64,000 nucleotides of DNA from an uncultured Alphaproteobacteria bacterium. Its GTDB lineage: Bacteria > Pseudomonadota > Alphaproteobacteria > Caulobacterales > Parvularculaceae. Below, piece after piece: positions 1 through 10,047 of this stretch. The stretch is taken from positions 1 through 64,000 of the forward strand of contig CALAZI010000200.1 of assembly GCA_937895955.1 (NCBI GenBank), read 5' to 3'. The notes beneath the pieces are model-generated. The model worked only from the letters and a program-made list of their open reading frames with translations. It was not told where the DNA came from and did not search any database. How positions within the stretch are numbered: position 1 is the stretch's first letter; each line of letters opens with the position of its first letter. A program made the position numbers and the translations under genes.

Positions 1-809
1 AAGGCGGCGAAGGCGCCGGCGAAATCTTTGCGGCTTTCGCGCGCGCGGCCGAGCGCGATAAGGCCGACGACCATGTTCTCGGACGAAAAGCGCCCGTTTT
101 CGATCAGCGCCGAAATGCGCGCGTCGGCGTCCGCGCTGATTTCTTCCGGCGCGATCTCGCCGAGCATCACATAACCGGCGATGCAATTCTCATCCAGCGC
201 GACAGCGCGCAGGGCGGCGGCTTTCGCTTTGGCGATCTCGCCTTTCGTCACGAAAACGCGGGCGTAAAGCGCATCGATGCGCGCATCCGCAACGCCGCCG
301 GCGACAAGCCCGTCCAGGACGGCGACCGCCTCGTCAATCCTAAAAGCGTTCAGATAGCAATGAGCAAGGTCGAGCGCGACGACGACATCGTCGAGATAAT
401 GATGCGCGAACGCCTCAAAACCGAGCGCGGCTTCATTGAAATAGTCTTTTTCGGTCAGCCGCTTCACCCAGAATTGTGCGATTGACAGCGCCGTTTCGCG
501 CGGCAGGCCGGAAAGCGCGCCGCGGCAATCGTCGATCGTTTGGGCGTCGGCGTTGACGAACGCCGCAGGGCCGAGAACGAGCAGCGCGCGATGATCCTGC
601 GGCGCCAGCTCGCGCCCGCGTTTCGCCGCCGCGAGCGCTCTGGGATAGTCGCCGGCGCCGTAATAGGCGGCCGAACGCCCAAGCCAGGCTGTCGCGGCCT
701 GCGGCGCGATCCGGGTCAGTTGCGTGAAATCAGCGACGGCTTTGTCAAAGTCGCCGCGATTGAGCGCATCCTGCCCTGATTGCAGCAATTCTTGCGGCGT
801 CATGTTCAT
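1..809 (-). CDS. TPR-repeat protein, C-terminal end outside the window
   Basis: The open frame runs from ATG at 809 off the left edge, about 269 codons with no stop. The N-terminus (MNMTPQELLQSGQ) has no signal peptide, so the protein is probably cytoplasmic. The visible part is made of helical repeats of TPR type, for example a repeat around residues 8-40 (ALNRGDFDKAVADF then PQAATAWLGRSAAYYGAG) and further Ala-rich pairs of helices. TPR arrays mediate protein-protein contacts; in alphaproteobacteria such N-terminal arrays are sometimes fused to a sulfotransferase domain, but the end of this gene is not visible, so no enzymatic function can be given. The start is chosen because its ATG overlaps the TGA of the cupin gene upstream (ATGA), suggesting translational coupling; a second in-frame ATG lies at 803. 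Confidence 0.75.
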   Translation of the reverse strand, partial: MNMTPQELLQSGQDALNRGDFDKAVADFTQLTRIAPQAATAWLGRSAAYYGAGDYPRALAAAKRGRELAPQDHRALLVLGPAAFVNADAQTIDDCRGALSGLPRETALSIAQFWVKRLTEKDYFNEAALGFEAFAHHYLDDVVVALDLAHCYLNAFRIDEAVAVLDGLVAGGVADARIDALYARVFVTKGEIAKAKAAALRAVALDENCIAGYVMLGEIAPEEISADADARISALIENGRFSSENMVVGLIALGRARESRKDFAGAFAA

Positions 810-1231
810 TGATGGGGCGGCGACCAGCCTGCGGGCGCAAGCTCGAATTTGTCGAATTGAAATCCAGGCGCGACGGTGCAGCCGACAAGCGTCCACGCGC
901 CAAGCGGCTCCGCCGCCTGCCATGCGCCGGCGGGAATGACGCCTTGCGGGGCTTGTCCGCGCTTAATGTCGGCGCCGAGAATGATCTCGGCGGATCCCTC
1001 GTTGTCAGCGATCGAAAGTTTCAAGGGATCGCCGGCGTGAAAATGCCAGATCTCGACGGCGTCGATCCGGTGCCAGTGAGAACGTTCGCCGCGTTTGAGA
1101 AGAAAATAGATCGCCGTTGACGCGGCGCGCCCGCCGATCTTGCGCGCGTCGCGAAAGGTTTCGACATAATGCCCGCCCTCCGGATGCGGCGTCATGCCGA
1201 GCCGTTCGATTATGTCGTCGGGCGAAATCAA
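806..1231 (-). CDS. Cupin-fold protein, DUF985 (cupin_5) family
   Basis: This 141-residue protein has the complete DUF985/cupin_5 layout: HPEGGHY at residues 16-22, SHWHR at 51-55 and EIWHFHAG at 60-67, followed by a long C-terminal beta region with PGFQFDKFEL. Family members (yeast YML079w-like) form a double-stranded beta-helix pocket; the biochemical substrate is unknown, although the clustered His residues could hold a ligand or metal. It starts 3 nt after the stop of the upstream TPR gene and overlaps the next gene by ATGA, so the three genes 1921 to <1 form one transcription unit. The family call is firm; its role is not known. Confidence 0.85.
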   Translation of the reverse strand: MISPDDIIERLGMTPHPEGGHYVETFRDARKIGGRAASTAIYFLLKRGERSHWHRIDAVEIWHFHAGDPLKLSIADNEGSAEIILGADIKRGQAPQGVIPAGAWQAAEPLGAWTLVGCTVAPGFQFDKFELAPAGWSPPHQ

Positions 1232-1234
1232 CGC

Positions 1235-1921
1235 CTATTCCTCTTCGTCATCCTCGCCGTAATAGGCTTCGATTTCGACGCCGGCCTGCCTGAGTTCGCC
1301 GCGCAAGGTCAGCGCGTCGATATTGTAAGGATCGATCGTCAGGGCGGCGACGACGTCGTTGGCAGCGTCCATGTCGCGGCCGAGCGCGCGCGCGGCGCGT
1401 GCGCGGATCAGATAGGCCTCGACGATTTGAAGCCCTGCGTCTTCCGCCGCGCTGACGGCGTCGGCCGCCGCCTGCCATTTGCCGGCGGCGACGTAGACTT
1501 TCGCCGCGACGAAATCGAGTTCGGGAAGATCGGGCGTCAACCGTTTTGCGGCGAGGATCGATCCTTCCGCCTGCGCGTGATCGGCGGCGTCAAGCCAGGC
1601 GAGCGCGGCTTCGGCGAGCAGGCGCGCCCGCGCGCGGCTGTCGCCGGCGTCGGCGCGTTCGGAAATTTCGGTGAGGCGCGCGGCGGCGAGTTTCGGATAT
1701 CCCGCAGCGAGATCGGCGACGGCGAGGCAATGCAGCGCCGGCGCGCCGCCGCCTTCGCTCGCCCAGCGCTCGGCCGCCCGCCGTCCGATTTCGACATCGT
1801 CGGCGAGGAGCCTCACGCAATCCGCGTAGCGCTCCGTCGTTCCTTCAATGCGATCGAGATAGGCGGGAAGATAGGGCGCTTCCGGGGTCAGCAGCAGGGC
1901 GAGGGCGAGCAACATTTTCAT
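1235..1921 (-). CDS. Secreted TPR-like protein of unknown role
   Basis: A 228-residue protein with a short hydrophobic N-terminus (MKMLLALALLL) that looks like a signal peptide, so export to the periplasm is likely. The body is helical: residues about 60-220 show Ala-rich antiparallel helix pairs of TPR/SEL1 character (AKVYVAAGKWQAAADAV, ARALGRDMDAANDVVAAL, DPYNIDALTLRGEL). The C-terminus is acidic (YYGEDDEEE). It lies 43 nt downstream of divL on the same strand and 3 nt upstream of the DUF985 gene, so it may be co-transcribed with both. I recognise no specific ortholog; a scaffold role is only an inference from the fold. Confidence 0.75.
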   Translation of the reverse strand: MKMLLALALLLTPEAPYLPAYLDRIEGTTERYADCVRLLADDVEIGRRAAERWASEGGGAPALHCLAVADLAAGYPKLAAARLTEISERADAGDSRARARLLAEAALAWLDAADHAQAEGSILAAKRLTPDLPELDFVAAKVYVAAGKWQAAADAVSAAEDAGLQIVEAYLIRARAARALGRDMDAANDVVAALTIDPYNIDALTLRGELRQAGVEIEAYYGEDDEEE

Positions 1922-1964
1922 CGGCTCAGCCTAGAACCGAGAGATGCGGCGGAAAAGGGGCGAT

Positions 1965-4661
1965 CTATTCCGCCGCGTCGGCGCGCGGCGCGCGCCGGCG
2001 GGCCGATCGCCTCGGCCGTCTCTCGCCGCCGCCGGCCGTTGGTTTTCCGCGGTCGGCCGGATTGGTGATGATGATATTGCCGGAGGATTCCGGCGGCGCT
2101 TCGAGCGAACGCGGCTCGGCGGGCAGGAAGCAGGTGACGCGCGTTCCCTCGCTCGGCGCCGATTCCATCCTGACCCAGCCGCCATGCAGGCTGACGAGCC
2201 GTTGAACGAGCGCCAGGCCGAGCCCCGCGCCCGCCGACGGCCCGCTCGACTCGAACGGCTCGAAAACGCGCGCCTGGTCGGTCGTTGAAACGCCGCGTCC
2301 TGAATCGCCGACCCACAGGCGGATAAGGCCCGGCGCGCGATCGGCCCCGATCGTGACGGTCCCGCCGGCGCCCGTATAGGCGAAAGCGTTCGACAACAGA
2401 TTGAAGAGGATCTGCTTCAATCGGCGCGGATCGGCGCGGATCGATCCGATATCCCTGTCGCATTCGACGGCGAGCGCGACCTGCGTGTCCTCGGCCTTGA
2501 GCGCGGAATAGGTCGCCGCGCTCGTCAGCAATTCGCGAATGTCGACATCGGCGACGTCGAGCGAGACCTGTCCCGCGTCGACGGCGGCGAGATCGATAAT
2601 GTCGGTGATGAGATCGCGTAAGTGATAGGAGGCGGACAGGATCGAGGCGATGTAATCCTTCTGTCGGTCATTAAGGACGCCGAACATCTGTCCGTCGATC
2701 ATTTCAGCAAAGCCGATGATCGATGAGAGCGGCGTGCGCAAATGATAGGAGACGTGATCGACGAATTTCGATTTCTGGCGATCGATGTCTTCAAGCAGCG
2801 CGTTGCGCTCCTTCAATTCCTTTTCACGCTCGCGGCTGTCGGTGACGTCAAGGAAATAGACGAGCGTCGCGCCGTCGGGCAGCGGCTCGGCGCCGAGCGC
2901 AAGCGTGCGCCCGTCGGAGAGGGTGAGGATTTCCTCGCGGATCGGCTGGCGGTCTTCCGGCGACATCGATGTCGCGCGGCGCTTGGCGAGGATCAGAAGA
3001 TCGCCGCCGTTGGTCACGCGCTCCGTCATCGCGGCGAATGTCGCGTCGACATGCGGCCGGCTCGCCAGCGTCGCCGCGTCAAGCCGCCACATCTTCTGGA
3101 AGGCGGTGTTGTAGAGGCGAAGCCTGCCGTCGGCGCCGAAGACGGCGACGCCTTCCGAAAGATTGTTGAGCGTCGCGCGCTGGACGTTGATCTGCGTGTT
3201 GTACCGCGCTTCGAGCGCCATCTTTTCGGTGATGTCGTCGAAGACGGTCAGAACGCCGCCGAGCGGATGGCGGCTGCGCGAAACGCGGAGCGTGCGTCCG
3301 TCCGGCAGATGCCAGATTTCATCGGGCTCGCGCCCGGTGCGCTCCTCGCCGGGGGCCGCCATTCCTTCCGTATAAAGAGCAAGCTGACGGCGTTTCCAGC
3401 CGGCGTAATCCGCCTGTTCCGGAAGCCGTCCCGACTGACGCAGTCTGTCGAGAATTTCGCCATGGTTCGGCTGTTGCGCGATGTCGGCGTCTTCAAGCGA
3501 CCAGAGCTTCTGGAAGGCGGCGTTCGAATAGACGAGATTTTGCGCCGCCCCGAACATCGCGACCGCAGCGGGGATCTGGTCGAGCGTCGCGCGGTTCGAA
3601 TCGATATGGCGCGTCAAGTCGGCGCGCGCCTTTTCAAGATCGGTGATGTCGACGGCGAAGCCGGCGATCGCGGCGTCGCCGGCCGCGTGCACCGGCGTTT
3701 CGGTGATTTTCAGCGCGCGCCGCGCGCCCTTGATGTTGACGAGAACGCGCCCGTCGACGGCGCGCCGTTCCGCCGCCGCGCGCTCGGCGATCTTGCGCGC
3801 CGCGGCGTCGAGTTCAATCTGGTCCTTGATGACGACGCCGACGCTCGTCGCCTCGACCGCGTCGACATAGGCCTGGTTGACCCAGGCGAGCGACAAGTCC
3901 GCCGTGCGACGCCATGCCGGGATCGGCGCGCGTTCAAGCTGGGCGAGCGCGCCGTGAAGGTCGGCGGTTTTCTCGCGCACCTTGCCCATGATGCCGCTGT
4001 CTTCGGCCATGCGGACGGCGGGATCGGTCAGCCAGAGCGCGACCTGTCCGCCGGCGACGCGGCCGTCGGCTTCAATCGCGCGTCCCTCATTCGTCATGAC
4101 GGAGCCGGAAAACGCGATGCCGTGCTGGCGCAGTTCGGCGACCTTTTCTTTCAGATGCCTGAACTCTTCCGGCGGACCGTCGTCTTCGAGCGGCAGATCG
4201 CCAAGCGTGTTCAAAAGCCGCGTCACCGGCGTCGCCGAGCGATCGTCGATCTCCTTGGCGAAGGACATCAGCGAGGCGAGGGCGGCCGGCCCGCCGAGAA
4301 TTTTCGGCGCCCCCCAGCCCTGTTCGAGCGACTCGTAATCGTCCTCCCAGACAAGGACGAGGCCGGGATGCGCGGAGAGGACGGCGTCCGATTTTTCAAG
4401 CTGCGCCTCAAGCTCGGCGAGCTTTTTCGTCCACACGACCGATGCGTTGCGCGAGGCGGAGGAAACGCGCAGCGCCCAGGCGATCGCGGCGACGGAAAGC
4501 GCGCCGGCGGCGAGAAGCCCGATCAGGATGGGATCGGCGACGGCGCTGGCGGCGGCTTCGGATTCTTGAGCGAAAGCCGGCGCAAGACCGAGCGCTACGC
4601 CCGCCGCCGAATGGCGGAGGAGCGTTTTCAGCGTCCGTCGATCTATCGCCCCACGCTTCAT
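1965..4661 (-). CDS. divL: DivL-like PAS-domain pseudo-histidine kinase (Tyr at the phospho-acceptor position)
   Basis: An 898-residue membrane protein with one N-terminal hydrophobic stretch near the start, a transmembrane segment (DPILIGLLAAGALSVAAIAW), several PAS modules (about residues 230-600; two clear ones contain VAMFGAAQNLVYSN and VAVFGADGRLRLYN), a DHp helix and a HATPase domain with N box (NLLSNAFAYT), DSGRG and GAGLGLAL. The H-box reads VSYHLRTPL: Tyr639 sits where kinases have His (VSHELRTPL). That is the hallmark of DivL, the Caulobacter cell-polarity factor that binds DivK~P and modulates CckA rather than acting as a phosphodonor. The ATPase motifs look intact. I chose ATG 4661 (MKRGAIDRR) because the residues before it look non-coding; ATG 4772 is in frame. 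The C-terminal basic tail (RRPRRSARRR) is unusual. Confidence 0.88.
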   Translation of the reverse strand: MKRGAIDRRTLKTLLRHSAAGVALGLAPAFAQESEAAASAVADPILIGLLAAGALSVAAIAWALRVSSASRNASVVWTKKLAELEAQLEKSDAVLSAHPGLVLVWEDDYESLEQGWGAPKILGGPAALASLMSFAKEIDDRSATPVTRLLNTLGDLPLEDDGPPEEFRHLKEKVAELRQHGIAFSGSVMTNEGRAIEADGRVAGGQVALWLTDPAVRMAEDSGIMGKVREKTADLHGALAQLERAPIPAWRRTADLSLAWVNQAYVDAVEATSVGVVIKDQIELDAAARKIAERAAAERRAVDGRVLVNIKGARRALKITETPVHAAGDAAIAGFAVDITDLEKARADLTRHIDSNRATLDQIPAAVAMFGAAQNLVYSNAAFQKLWSLEDADIAQQPNHGEILDRLRQSGRLPEQADYAGWKRRQLALYTEGMAAPGEERTGREPDEIWHLPDGRTLRVSRSRHPLGGVLTVFDDITEKMALEARYNTQINVQRATLNNLSEGVAVFGADGRLRLYNTAFQKMWRLDAATLASRPHVDATFAAMTERVTNGGDLLILAKRRATSMSPEDRQPIREEILTLSDGRTLALGAEPLPDGATLVYFLDVTDSREREKELKERNALLEDIDRQKSKFVDHVSYHLRTPLSSIIGFAEMIDGQMFGVLNDRQKDYIASILSASYHLRDLITDIIDLAAVDAGQVSLDVADVDIRELLTSAATYSALKAEDTQVALAVECDRDIGSIRADPRRLKQILFNLLSNAFAYTGAGGTVTIGADRAPGLIRLWVGDSGRGVSTTDQARVFEPFESSGPSAGAGLGLALVQRLVSLHGGWVRMESAPSEGTRVTCFLPAEPRSLEAPPESSGNIIITNPADRGKPTAGGGERRPRRSARRRAPRADAAE

Positions 4662-4838
4662 CCGGACCCCTGAAAACCCTCCAGCTGTCCGACCGGACAG
4701 CCGGACAGAGCCAAACCACATCTGGTTACAAGACGCGCCAAGGGTCGCAATATGTACCGTGTTCGCCCGCAAGGGCTAGGGGCGAGGTCGGCGAATCGCG
4801 TCGATCCGCGGGCGAATTTTCAACAGTTTTCGCGGCCC

Positions 4839-7010
4839 CTACTCAGGGCTTTCCTCGGCTTCGGGCGCGGGCTCGGCCGGTTTCTTCTTGCCGAAGAGCG
4901 CGCCGAGACCTTCGCGGACGATCGTTTCCGCAGGATCGGCCGGCGCCGGCGCGGCTTCCTCCGCCGCCGGTTCCGTCGCCGCCCCATTCGCGCCCTGGGT
5001 CGAGCCTTGGGTCGAGCCTTGCGTCGCGCCGTCTTCCGGCGCCGCCGGCGCGGGTTTGCCGCCGCCGAGAATGCCGCGCAACAAATCGCGCGCGGGATCG
5101 GGCTCGCCCGCGGCGTCGCCGTCGGCGGCCGCGTCGCCTTTCGGATTGAGCGCCTTGTTGAGAAGACCCTTCAGCGAATCTTCCGCCCGCCCGCGCAACA
5201 GCGCCTCCATGTCGATCGACATCGTCGGCTTGGAGAAGGTGCCGCTGACGCGCACCGGGATCGTCAGGACGCGGGCCGGCGCGTCATCGAGCGCGGTCGT
5301 CGCTTTCGGCAGCAGTCTCAAATCAAGCCGCTGCCCCGGCAAATCGACGCGCCCGGCGCCGGTCATCGAAAGATACGGCCCTTCAAGCGAGATCGTCGGC
5401 GCCTGCACCTCGCCGTTGGTAATGGTGAAGCTCGACAGGAATTTTGAAAAATCCGTCTTTTCATCCGGCCGCTGCGCTTCGGCGACGGCGTTGGTGATCG
5501 CGGTCGGATTGGTGAGGCCGCCCTCGTAAAGTTTCGCGACCGCATTGGCGAGCTTGACGATGTTGACGCCCTTGATGGCGCCGTCATTGAGATCGAAGCC
5601 GCCCTTGCCGTCGATCGAGCTCATGATCGCCGACTGCGAGGCGCCGGTCGCGCTGAACTCCATCGTAAAGCCGCCAAGACCCAGAAGCTTGTCGATCTTC
5701 ATCAGGTCGATGGTGAAGGGCTGCGCCTCGACGGAATTCATCGAGAATTTGCCGGCGATCGACGGCGTCGCGCCGCGCGCGTCGACGACAAGCGTTCCCG
5801 ATCCGCCGCCGCCGTAAAAGCCGAGCTGCGGGATCGAGGCGGTCATGCGCCCGCCCGAAATTTTCAGATTGAGACGCGACTGGCCGGTTTCAATCTCGTT
5901 GAGGAAGACCTTCTCCGCGCTGATGTCGAGATCGGCGTCGAGATTTCGAAGGCTCGAAAAATTGATCGTCTCGGTCGACCAGGCCGGAAAGCCTTCCGCG
6001 CTTTTCGCCGGCGGCGGCATATAGGGCCGCAAATCAAGCGAGCCGACGGCGAGCGCGCCGGTCGCGAGCGGGCGCGCGCCGCCCCAGCCGAGTTCGATGT
6101 CGCCATTGGCGTCGATTTCGTCAAACGCGATTTCAGCGTTGGCGAGCGCGATCGAAGTCGCAGAGCCGGTCGCCTCGCCGGTCACGGTGAGCCTGTCGAA
6201 CCCGGGCGCGTTTTCAAGCGCGACGTCAAACAGCGCGGCGAGCGCGGGAAGGTCCGGCGCGTCAAGGCTTACGGGTCCCGCATAGCCGAACGTCTCGCCC
6301 TCGGCGAGTTTGAGGTCGGCGCCGATCGTCGCCATGTCGATCTTGGCGTCGAGTTTCAGATTGGATTGTTTCTTGGCGAGAAGGTCGGCGAGATTGGCGA
6401 GGACGACGTTGAACGTCGTCGGCGCGCCCTGGAATTTCATCGCGCCTTCAACCTCGAGCGGTTCGGCGAGACTTGTCAGGCGCGCCGTCGCGTCGATGTT
6501 TTCCGCGCGATAGGTCTTGCCGCTCGATGCGTCGGCATAGATCGCGCGTCCGTCTTTGAATTCAACCTCGCCGAGGCTGATATCCTTGATCGGCCCGTCG
6601 CCCGGTCCCGCCGCGCTTTCCCCGCGCGCAAGATTCCAGTTGACGCGCCCGTCCGCCGCGCGTTGCAGGTTGAGATCGGGACCCGTCAGGACGAAGCGCG
6701 AAATTTCAACGCGCCCCTTGAACAGCGGCGAAAGATTGACGCCGATATCGGCGCGCGAAACGCGCGCCAGATGATCGCCCTCAAAGCCCTCGTCGTTGGC
6801 GATGACGAGATCGCTGACCGCGAAAGCGGGCTGCGGAAAAATCTTGAACGAGATGTCGTCGCCCATCGTCACCTCGCGCCCGATCGCATTCGAGGCGGCG
6901 GCCTCAAGCCGCGCCTTGTAGGTTCCGGCCGGGATGAGATTGGGCGCCAGCACGACGATGGCGGCGAGAAGAAGCGCGAGCGCGACAAGCGCGGCGATGA
7001 AACGGCCCAT
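4839..7010 (-). CDS. AsmA family inner-membrane-anchored protein
   Basis: A 723-residue protein with an N-terminal transmembrane anchor (about residues 5-25, ALVALALLLAAIVVLAPN) followed by the AsmA N-terminal domain (SNAIGREVTMGDDISFKIFPQPAFAVSDLVI), a long beta-rich periplasmic region with FSLRNLDADLDIS-like strands, and the AsmA_2 region near residues 440-610 (GKGGFDLNDGAIKGVNIVKL). These proteins resemble bridge-like lipid-transfer proteins and affect outer-membrane composition. The C-terminus is low complexity (Ala/Pro/Glu) and contains a tandem TQGS repeat from a 12-bp DNA repeat. A GAGGAA ribosome site precedes ATG 7010. It stands alone, with divL starting 177 nt downstream on the same strand. 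Confidence 0.88.
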   Translation of the reverse strand: MGRFIAALVALALLLAAIVVLAPNLIPAGTYKARLEAAASNAIGREVTMGDDISFKIFPQPAFAVSDLVIANDEGFEGDHLARVSRADIGVNLSPLFKGRVEISRFVLTGPDLNLQRAADGRVNWNLARGESAAGPGDGPIKDISLGEVEFKDGRAIYADASSGKTYRAENIDATARLTSLAEPLEVEGAMKFQGAPTTFNVVLANLADLLAKKQSNLKLDAKIDMATIGADLKLAEGETFGYAGPVSLDAPDLPALAALFDVALENAPGFDRLTVTGEATGSATSIALANAEIAFDEIDANGDIELGWGGARPLATGALAVGSLDLRPYMPPPAKSAEGFPAWSTETINFSSLRNLDADLDISAEKVFLNEIETGQSRLNLKISGGRMTASIPQLGFYGGGGSGTLVVDARGATPSIAGKFSMNSVEAQPFTIDLMKIDKLLGLGGFTMEFSATGASQSAIMSSIDGKGGFDLNDGAIKGVNIVKLANAVAKLYEGGLTNPTAITNAVAEAQRPDEKTDFSKFLSSFTITNGEVQAPTISLEGPYLSMTGAGRVDLPGQRLDLRLLPKATTALDDAPARVLTIPVRVSGTFSKPTMSIDMEALLRGRAEDSLKGLLNKALNPKGDAAADGDAAGEPDPARDLLRGILGGGKPAPAAPEDGATQGSTQGSTQGANGAATEPAAEEAAPAPADPAETIVREGLGALFGKKKPAEPAPEAEESPE
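4999..5032. repeat. Short 12-bp tandem repeat inside the AsmA-family gene
   Basis: About 2.5 copies of a 12-bp unit (CTTGGGTCGAGC) encode the consecutive TQGS units of the low-complexity C-terminus. The last copy is diverged. It stays in frame, so copy-number change would only lengthen the linker. Confidence 0.6.
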
Positions 7011-7206
7011 GATCGGTTCGGTTCCTCAATTGGCTCTGCGGCGCGCAAGGGCGCGCCTTCGGTGACGGCGGATCAGTTAATCCGCTTTGGTTGACGAATT
7101 CCACCTGGGCGGCGCCACGGAAAGCGGCGCGTTCCATAATTTATTTTAAGGCGGCGGCGCCCCGCGCCCGCGCGCATTCGAGGGGCGTTCCGATTTTCGG
7201 CGATCT

Positions 7207-7815
7207 TCAGTGGTTTAAGGCGCTCACGATCGGCCAGATCGACGCCGCGAGAAGGGCCGCACAGGTCCAGTTGAACGCTCTCAAATGGGACGGGTCTATT
7301 AAAAAACGCCGGATCTGCGTGCCGAGAATAAGCCAGAGGATGATGCTCGGCGCGCCGGCGAGGATGAAAACGCCCGCGACGGCGGCGATGCTCAACAGCG
7401 GCGCCCCGGCGACGGCGTAAGCGCTGATCGCCGCGAAGGACAGCGCCCACGCCTTCGGGTTCACCCATTGAAAGGCGGCGGCCTGAAAAAAGCTGAGCGG
7501 CTTGCCTGTCGTCGCCGCGTTTTCATCGGGCGGCGCGGCGGTCGCGATTTTAAACGCGAGATAAAGAAGAAATACGACGCTCAGGATTTTCAAGACGAGA
7601 AAGCTCGCCGGCGCGCGCTCAACTACCTGCATCAATCCGGCGCCGACCATCCAGATCATGAAGTTGAAACCGACGACGACGCCGAAAAAATGCGGCAGCG
7701 TGCGTTTGACGCCGAAATTCGCGCCCGACGCCATGACCATCAGATTATTCGGCCCCGGCGTGATCGAGGAGACGAAGGCGAAACCGAACAGCGCAATCAG
7801 AAGGTCGAGGCTCAT
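7207..7815 (-). CDS. LysE/RhtB family amino-acid exporter
   Basis: A 202-residue, very hydrophobic protein. The N-terminus carries the LysE-family signature around TPGPNN at residues 19-24 and GANFG just after it, followed by about six transmembrane segments (VVGFNFMIWMVGAG, FLVLKILSVVFLLYLAFKI, AWALSFAAISAYAV, FILAGAPSIILWLILG). Family members export amino acids or homoserine lactones; the substrate cannot be told from sequence. It has normal family length. It is a single gene, 196 nt from the start of the AsmA gene, in which I see no further gene. Confidence 0.88.
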   Translation of the reverse strand: MSLDLLIALFGFAFVSSITPGPNNLMVMASGANFGVKRTLPHFFGVVVGFNFMIWMVGAGLMQVVERAPASFLVLKILSVVFLLYLAFKIATAAPPDENAATTGKPLSFFQAAAFQWVNPKAWALSFAAISAYAVAGAPLLSIAAVAGVFILAGAPSIILWLILGTQIRRFLIDPSHLRAFNWTCAALLAASIWPIVSALNH

Positions 7816-7908
7816 GCGGGCTGTATAGGCGGATTTTGAGCGTTATGCGTTAGTGCGAATGGCGAGATTATCTCGGCATTGATGCAGTTGGCCTAACTTC
7901 TCGCAGTG

Positions 7909-7931
7909 CTTGCGCGCGTAACGCGCGCAAG
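7909..7931. terminator. Perfect GC hairpin 3' of the YbjN-like gene
   Basis: Arms CTTGCGCGCG (7909-7918) and CGCGCGCAAG (7922-7931) pair over 10 bp around a 3-nt loop. It sits immediately after the stop of the YbjN-like gene on the minus strand. There is no U-tract on either strand, so it is more likely a transcript 3' stabiliser or a Rho-dependent end than an intrinsic terminator. Confidence 0.45.
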
Positions 7932-7933
7932 AA

Positions 7934-8611
7934 TTACTCCATGCCCGGCAGGAAATAGGCGGCCTCCCGGCCGACATTCGCGCTCAGATCGGCGAACACT
8001 TCATCCGCGGTCAAGGCGAGCGGCGCGAGGCCGTCAAGTTCCGGCGCCGGCGCATAGGCGGCGCGCAGCAGCGGTTTTTCGTCCGTCTCCGCCGGCGCCG
8101 CCGCCATTCCCCGTCGCGCGTTCATGAATTGCACGAAGGCGTTGCTGTAACCGACGGCGACGCCGAATTCCGCGGCGAGAGCGCCGTTGGTGATGCCGGC
8201 GATGTTGGTGACGACGCGCTGCACGACGATGTCGGAACTGCCGGCGAGATGCGCGGCGTTGCCATGCGGGCGGACGCGGTTGAACTCATTGAGATCGGCA
8301 AGGCTCGCCTGCGCCGCGGCGCCGGGGAAAAAGGCGGAGAAGACAAGACCCAAACATCCCTGTTCGGTGCAGAAATCAGGATAAGCGCTGAACTTGACGC
8401 CGAACTGGGAAACGAACAGGGCGTAGCGCTTTCCTTCGCTCGTCGTCCTGATTTCGCCTTCAAGGCCGAGCGATCTGGCGAAGGCGTAAACGCTGTCGAT
8501 GTCGAAACCGGATTGCGAATAAAGCGCGTATTTGTCGACGGTCTGCGCCGCGGCGCCGGACAGAGCGGCGGTTGACGCCGCAACGGCGGCGAGCATCAGT
8601 TTTCTGAACAT
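7934..8611 (-). CDS. Secreted YbjN-domain protein
   Basis: A 225-residue protein with a classical signal peptide (MFRKLMLAAVAASTAALSGAAAQ, cleavage probably after AAA). Residues about 30-165 match the YbjN fold (class I type III secretion chaperone-like): YALYSQSGFDIDSVYAFARSL, then KRYALFVSQFGVKF, CLGLVFSAFF, NEFNRVRPHGNA and a helical end. The chaperone-like fold normally acts in the cytoplasm, so the exported form is a variant frequent in alphaproteobacteria; the function is unknown. The start ATG 8611 is supported by the signal peptide. It is transcribed divergently from recA. Confidence 0.75.
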   Translation of the reverse strand: MFRKLMLAAVAASTAALSGAAAQTVDKYALYSQSGFDIDSVYAFARSLGLEGEIRTTSEGKRYALFVSQFGVKFSAYPDFCTEQGCLGLVFSAFFPGAAAQASLADLNEFNRVRPHGNAAHLAGSSDIVVQRVVTNIAGITNGALAAEFGVAVGYSNAFVQFMNARRGMAAAPAETDEKPLLRAAYAPAPELDGLAPLALTADEVFADLSANVGREAAYFLPGME

Positions 8612-8756
8612 CTAATTCCCCTTCACATGCGCGGCCTCGCCCGCGCTCCCCTGTAGGCGGAAGGATCAGCGCGCGGCGCGCGCCCGTCAAGTTCGCCGAA
8701 TCAGACGCGCCCGGCGATGCTTGTTCCAAGGGGATATACTCGGATATGGAGGGAGG

Positions 8757-8771
8757 GAACATTTTTGGAAC
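8757..8771 (+). promoter_or_regulatory. LexA (SOS) box of recA
   Basis: The site reads GAAC-N7-GAAC exactly, the direct-repeat LexA operator known for alphaproteobacteria. It lies 113 nt upstream of the recA start and 29 nt before a TATAAT element at 8801-8806, so LexA bound here would block RNA polymerase. A related site, GAAC-N7-GTAC, lies at 8823-8837. Confidence 0.85.
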
Positions 8772-8800
8772 AGATAGAAATATCCTTTTAGGATCAGTGC

Positions 8801-8806
8801 TATAAT
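8801..8806 (+). promoter_or_regulatory. -10 element of recA promoter (TATAAT)
   Basis: A consensus TATAAT sits 78 nt upstream of the recA ATG. No good -35 hexamer is seen at 16-18 nt, which is common for regulated alphaproteobacterial promoters. The SOS box overlaps the -35 side. Confidence 0.5.
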
Positions 8807-8883
8807 TGGTATTGCCAAAATAGAACAAAAGAGGTACAAAGCCGCCATTGACGGGGCATTGCCCGTCGGGCACGGAGGCGGTG

Positions 8884-9966
<1,083 letters not shown>

Positions 9967-10047
9967 CGCTTCCCTCACGGGTAATTGACGGGCGCGCGCG
10001 CCGCGCGCTCGTTAGTCTTTGAGGCTTCGCAAAAGGGAGAACAGCCA

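Noticed and set aside
2742..4673. A 643-codon plus-strand ORF opposite divL
   Set aside because: It is the antisense frame of a clear kinase-like gene in GC-rich DNA; composition is Arg/Ala-rich and no domain is seen.
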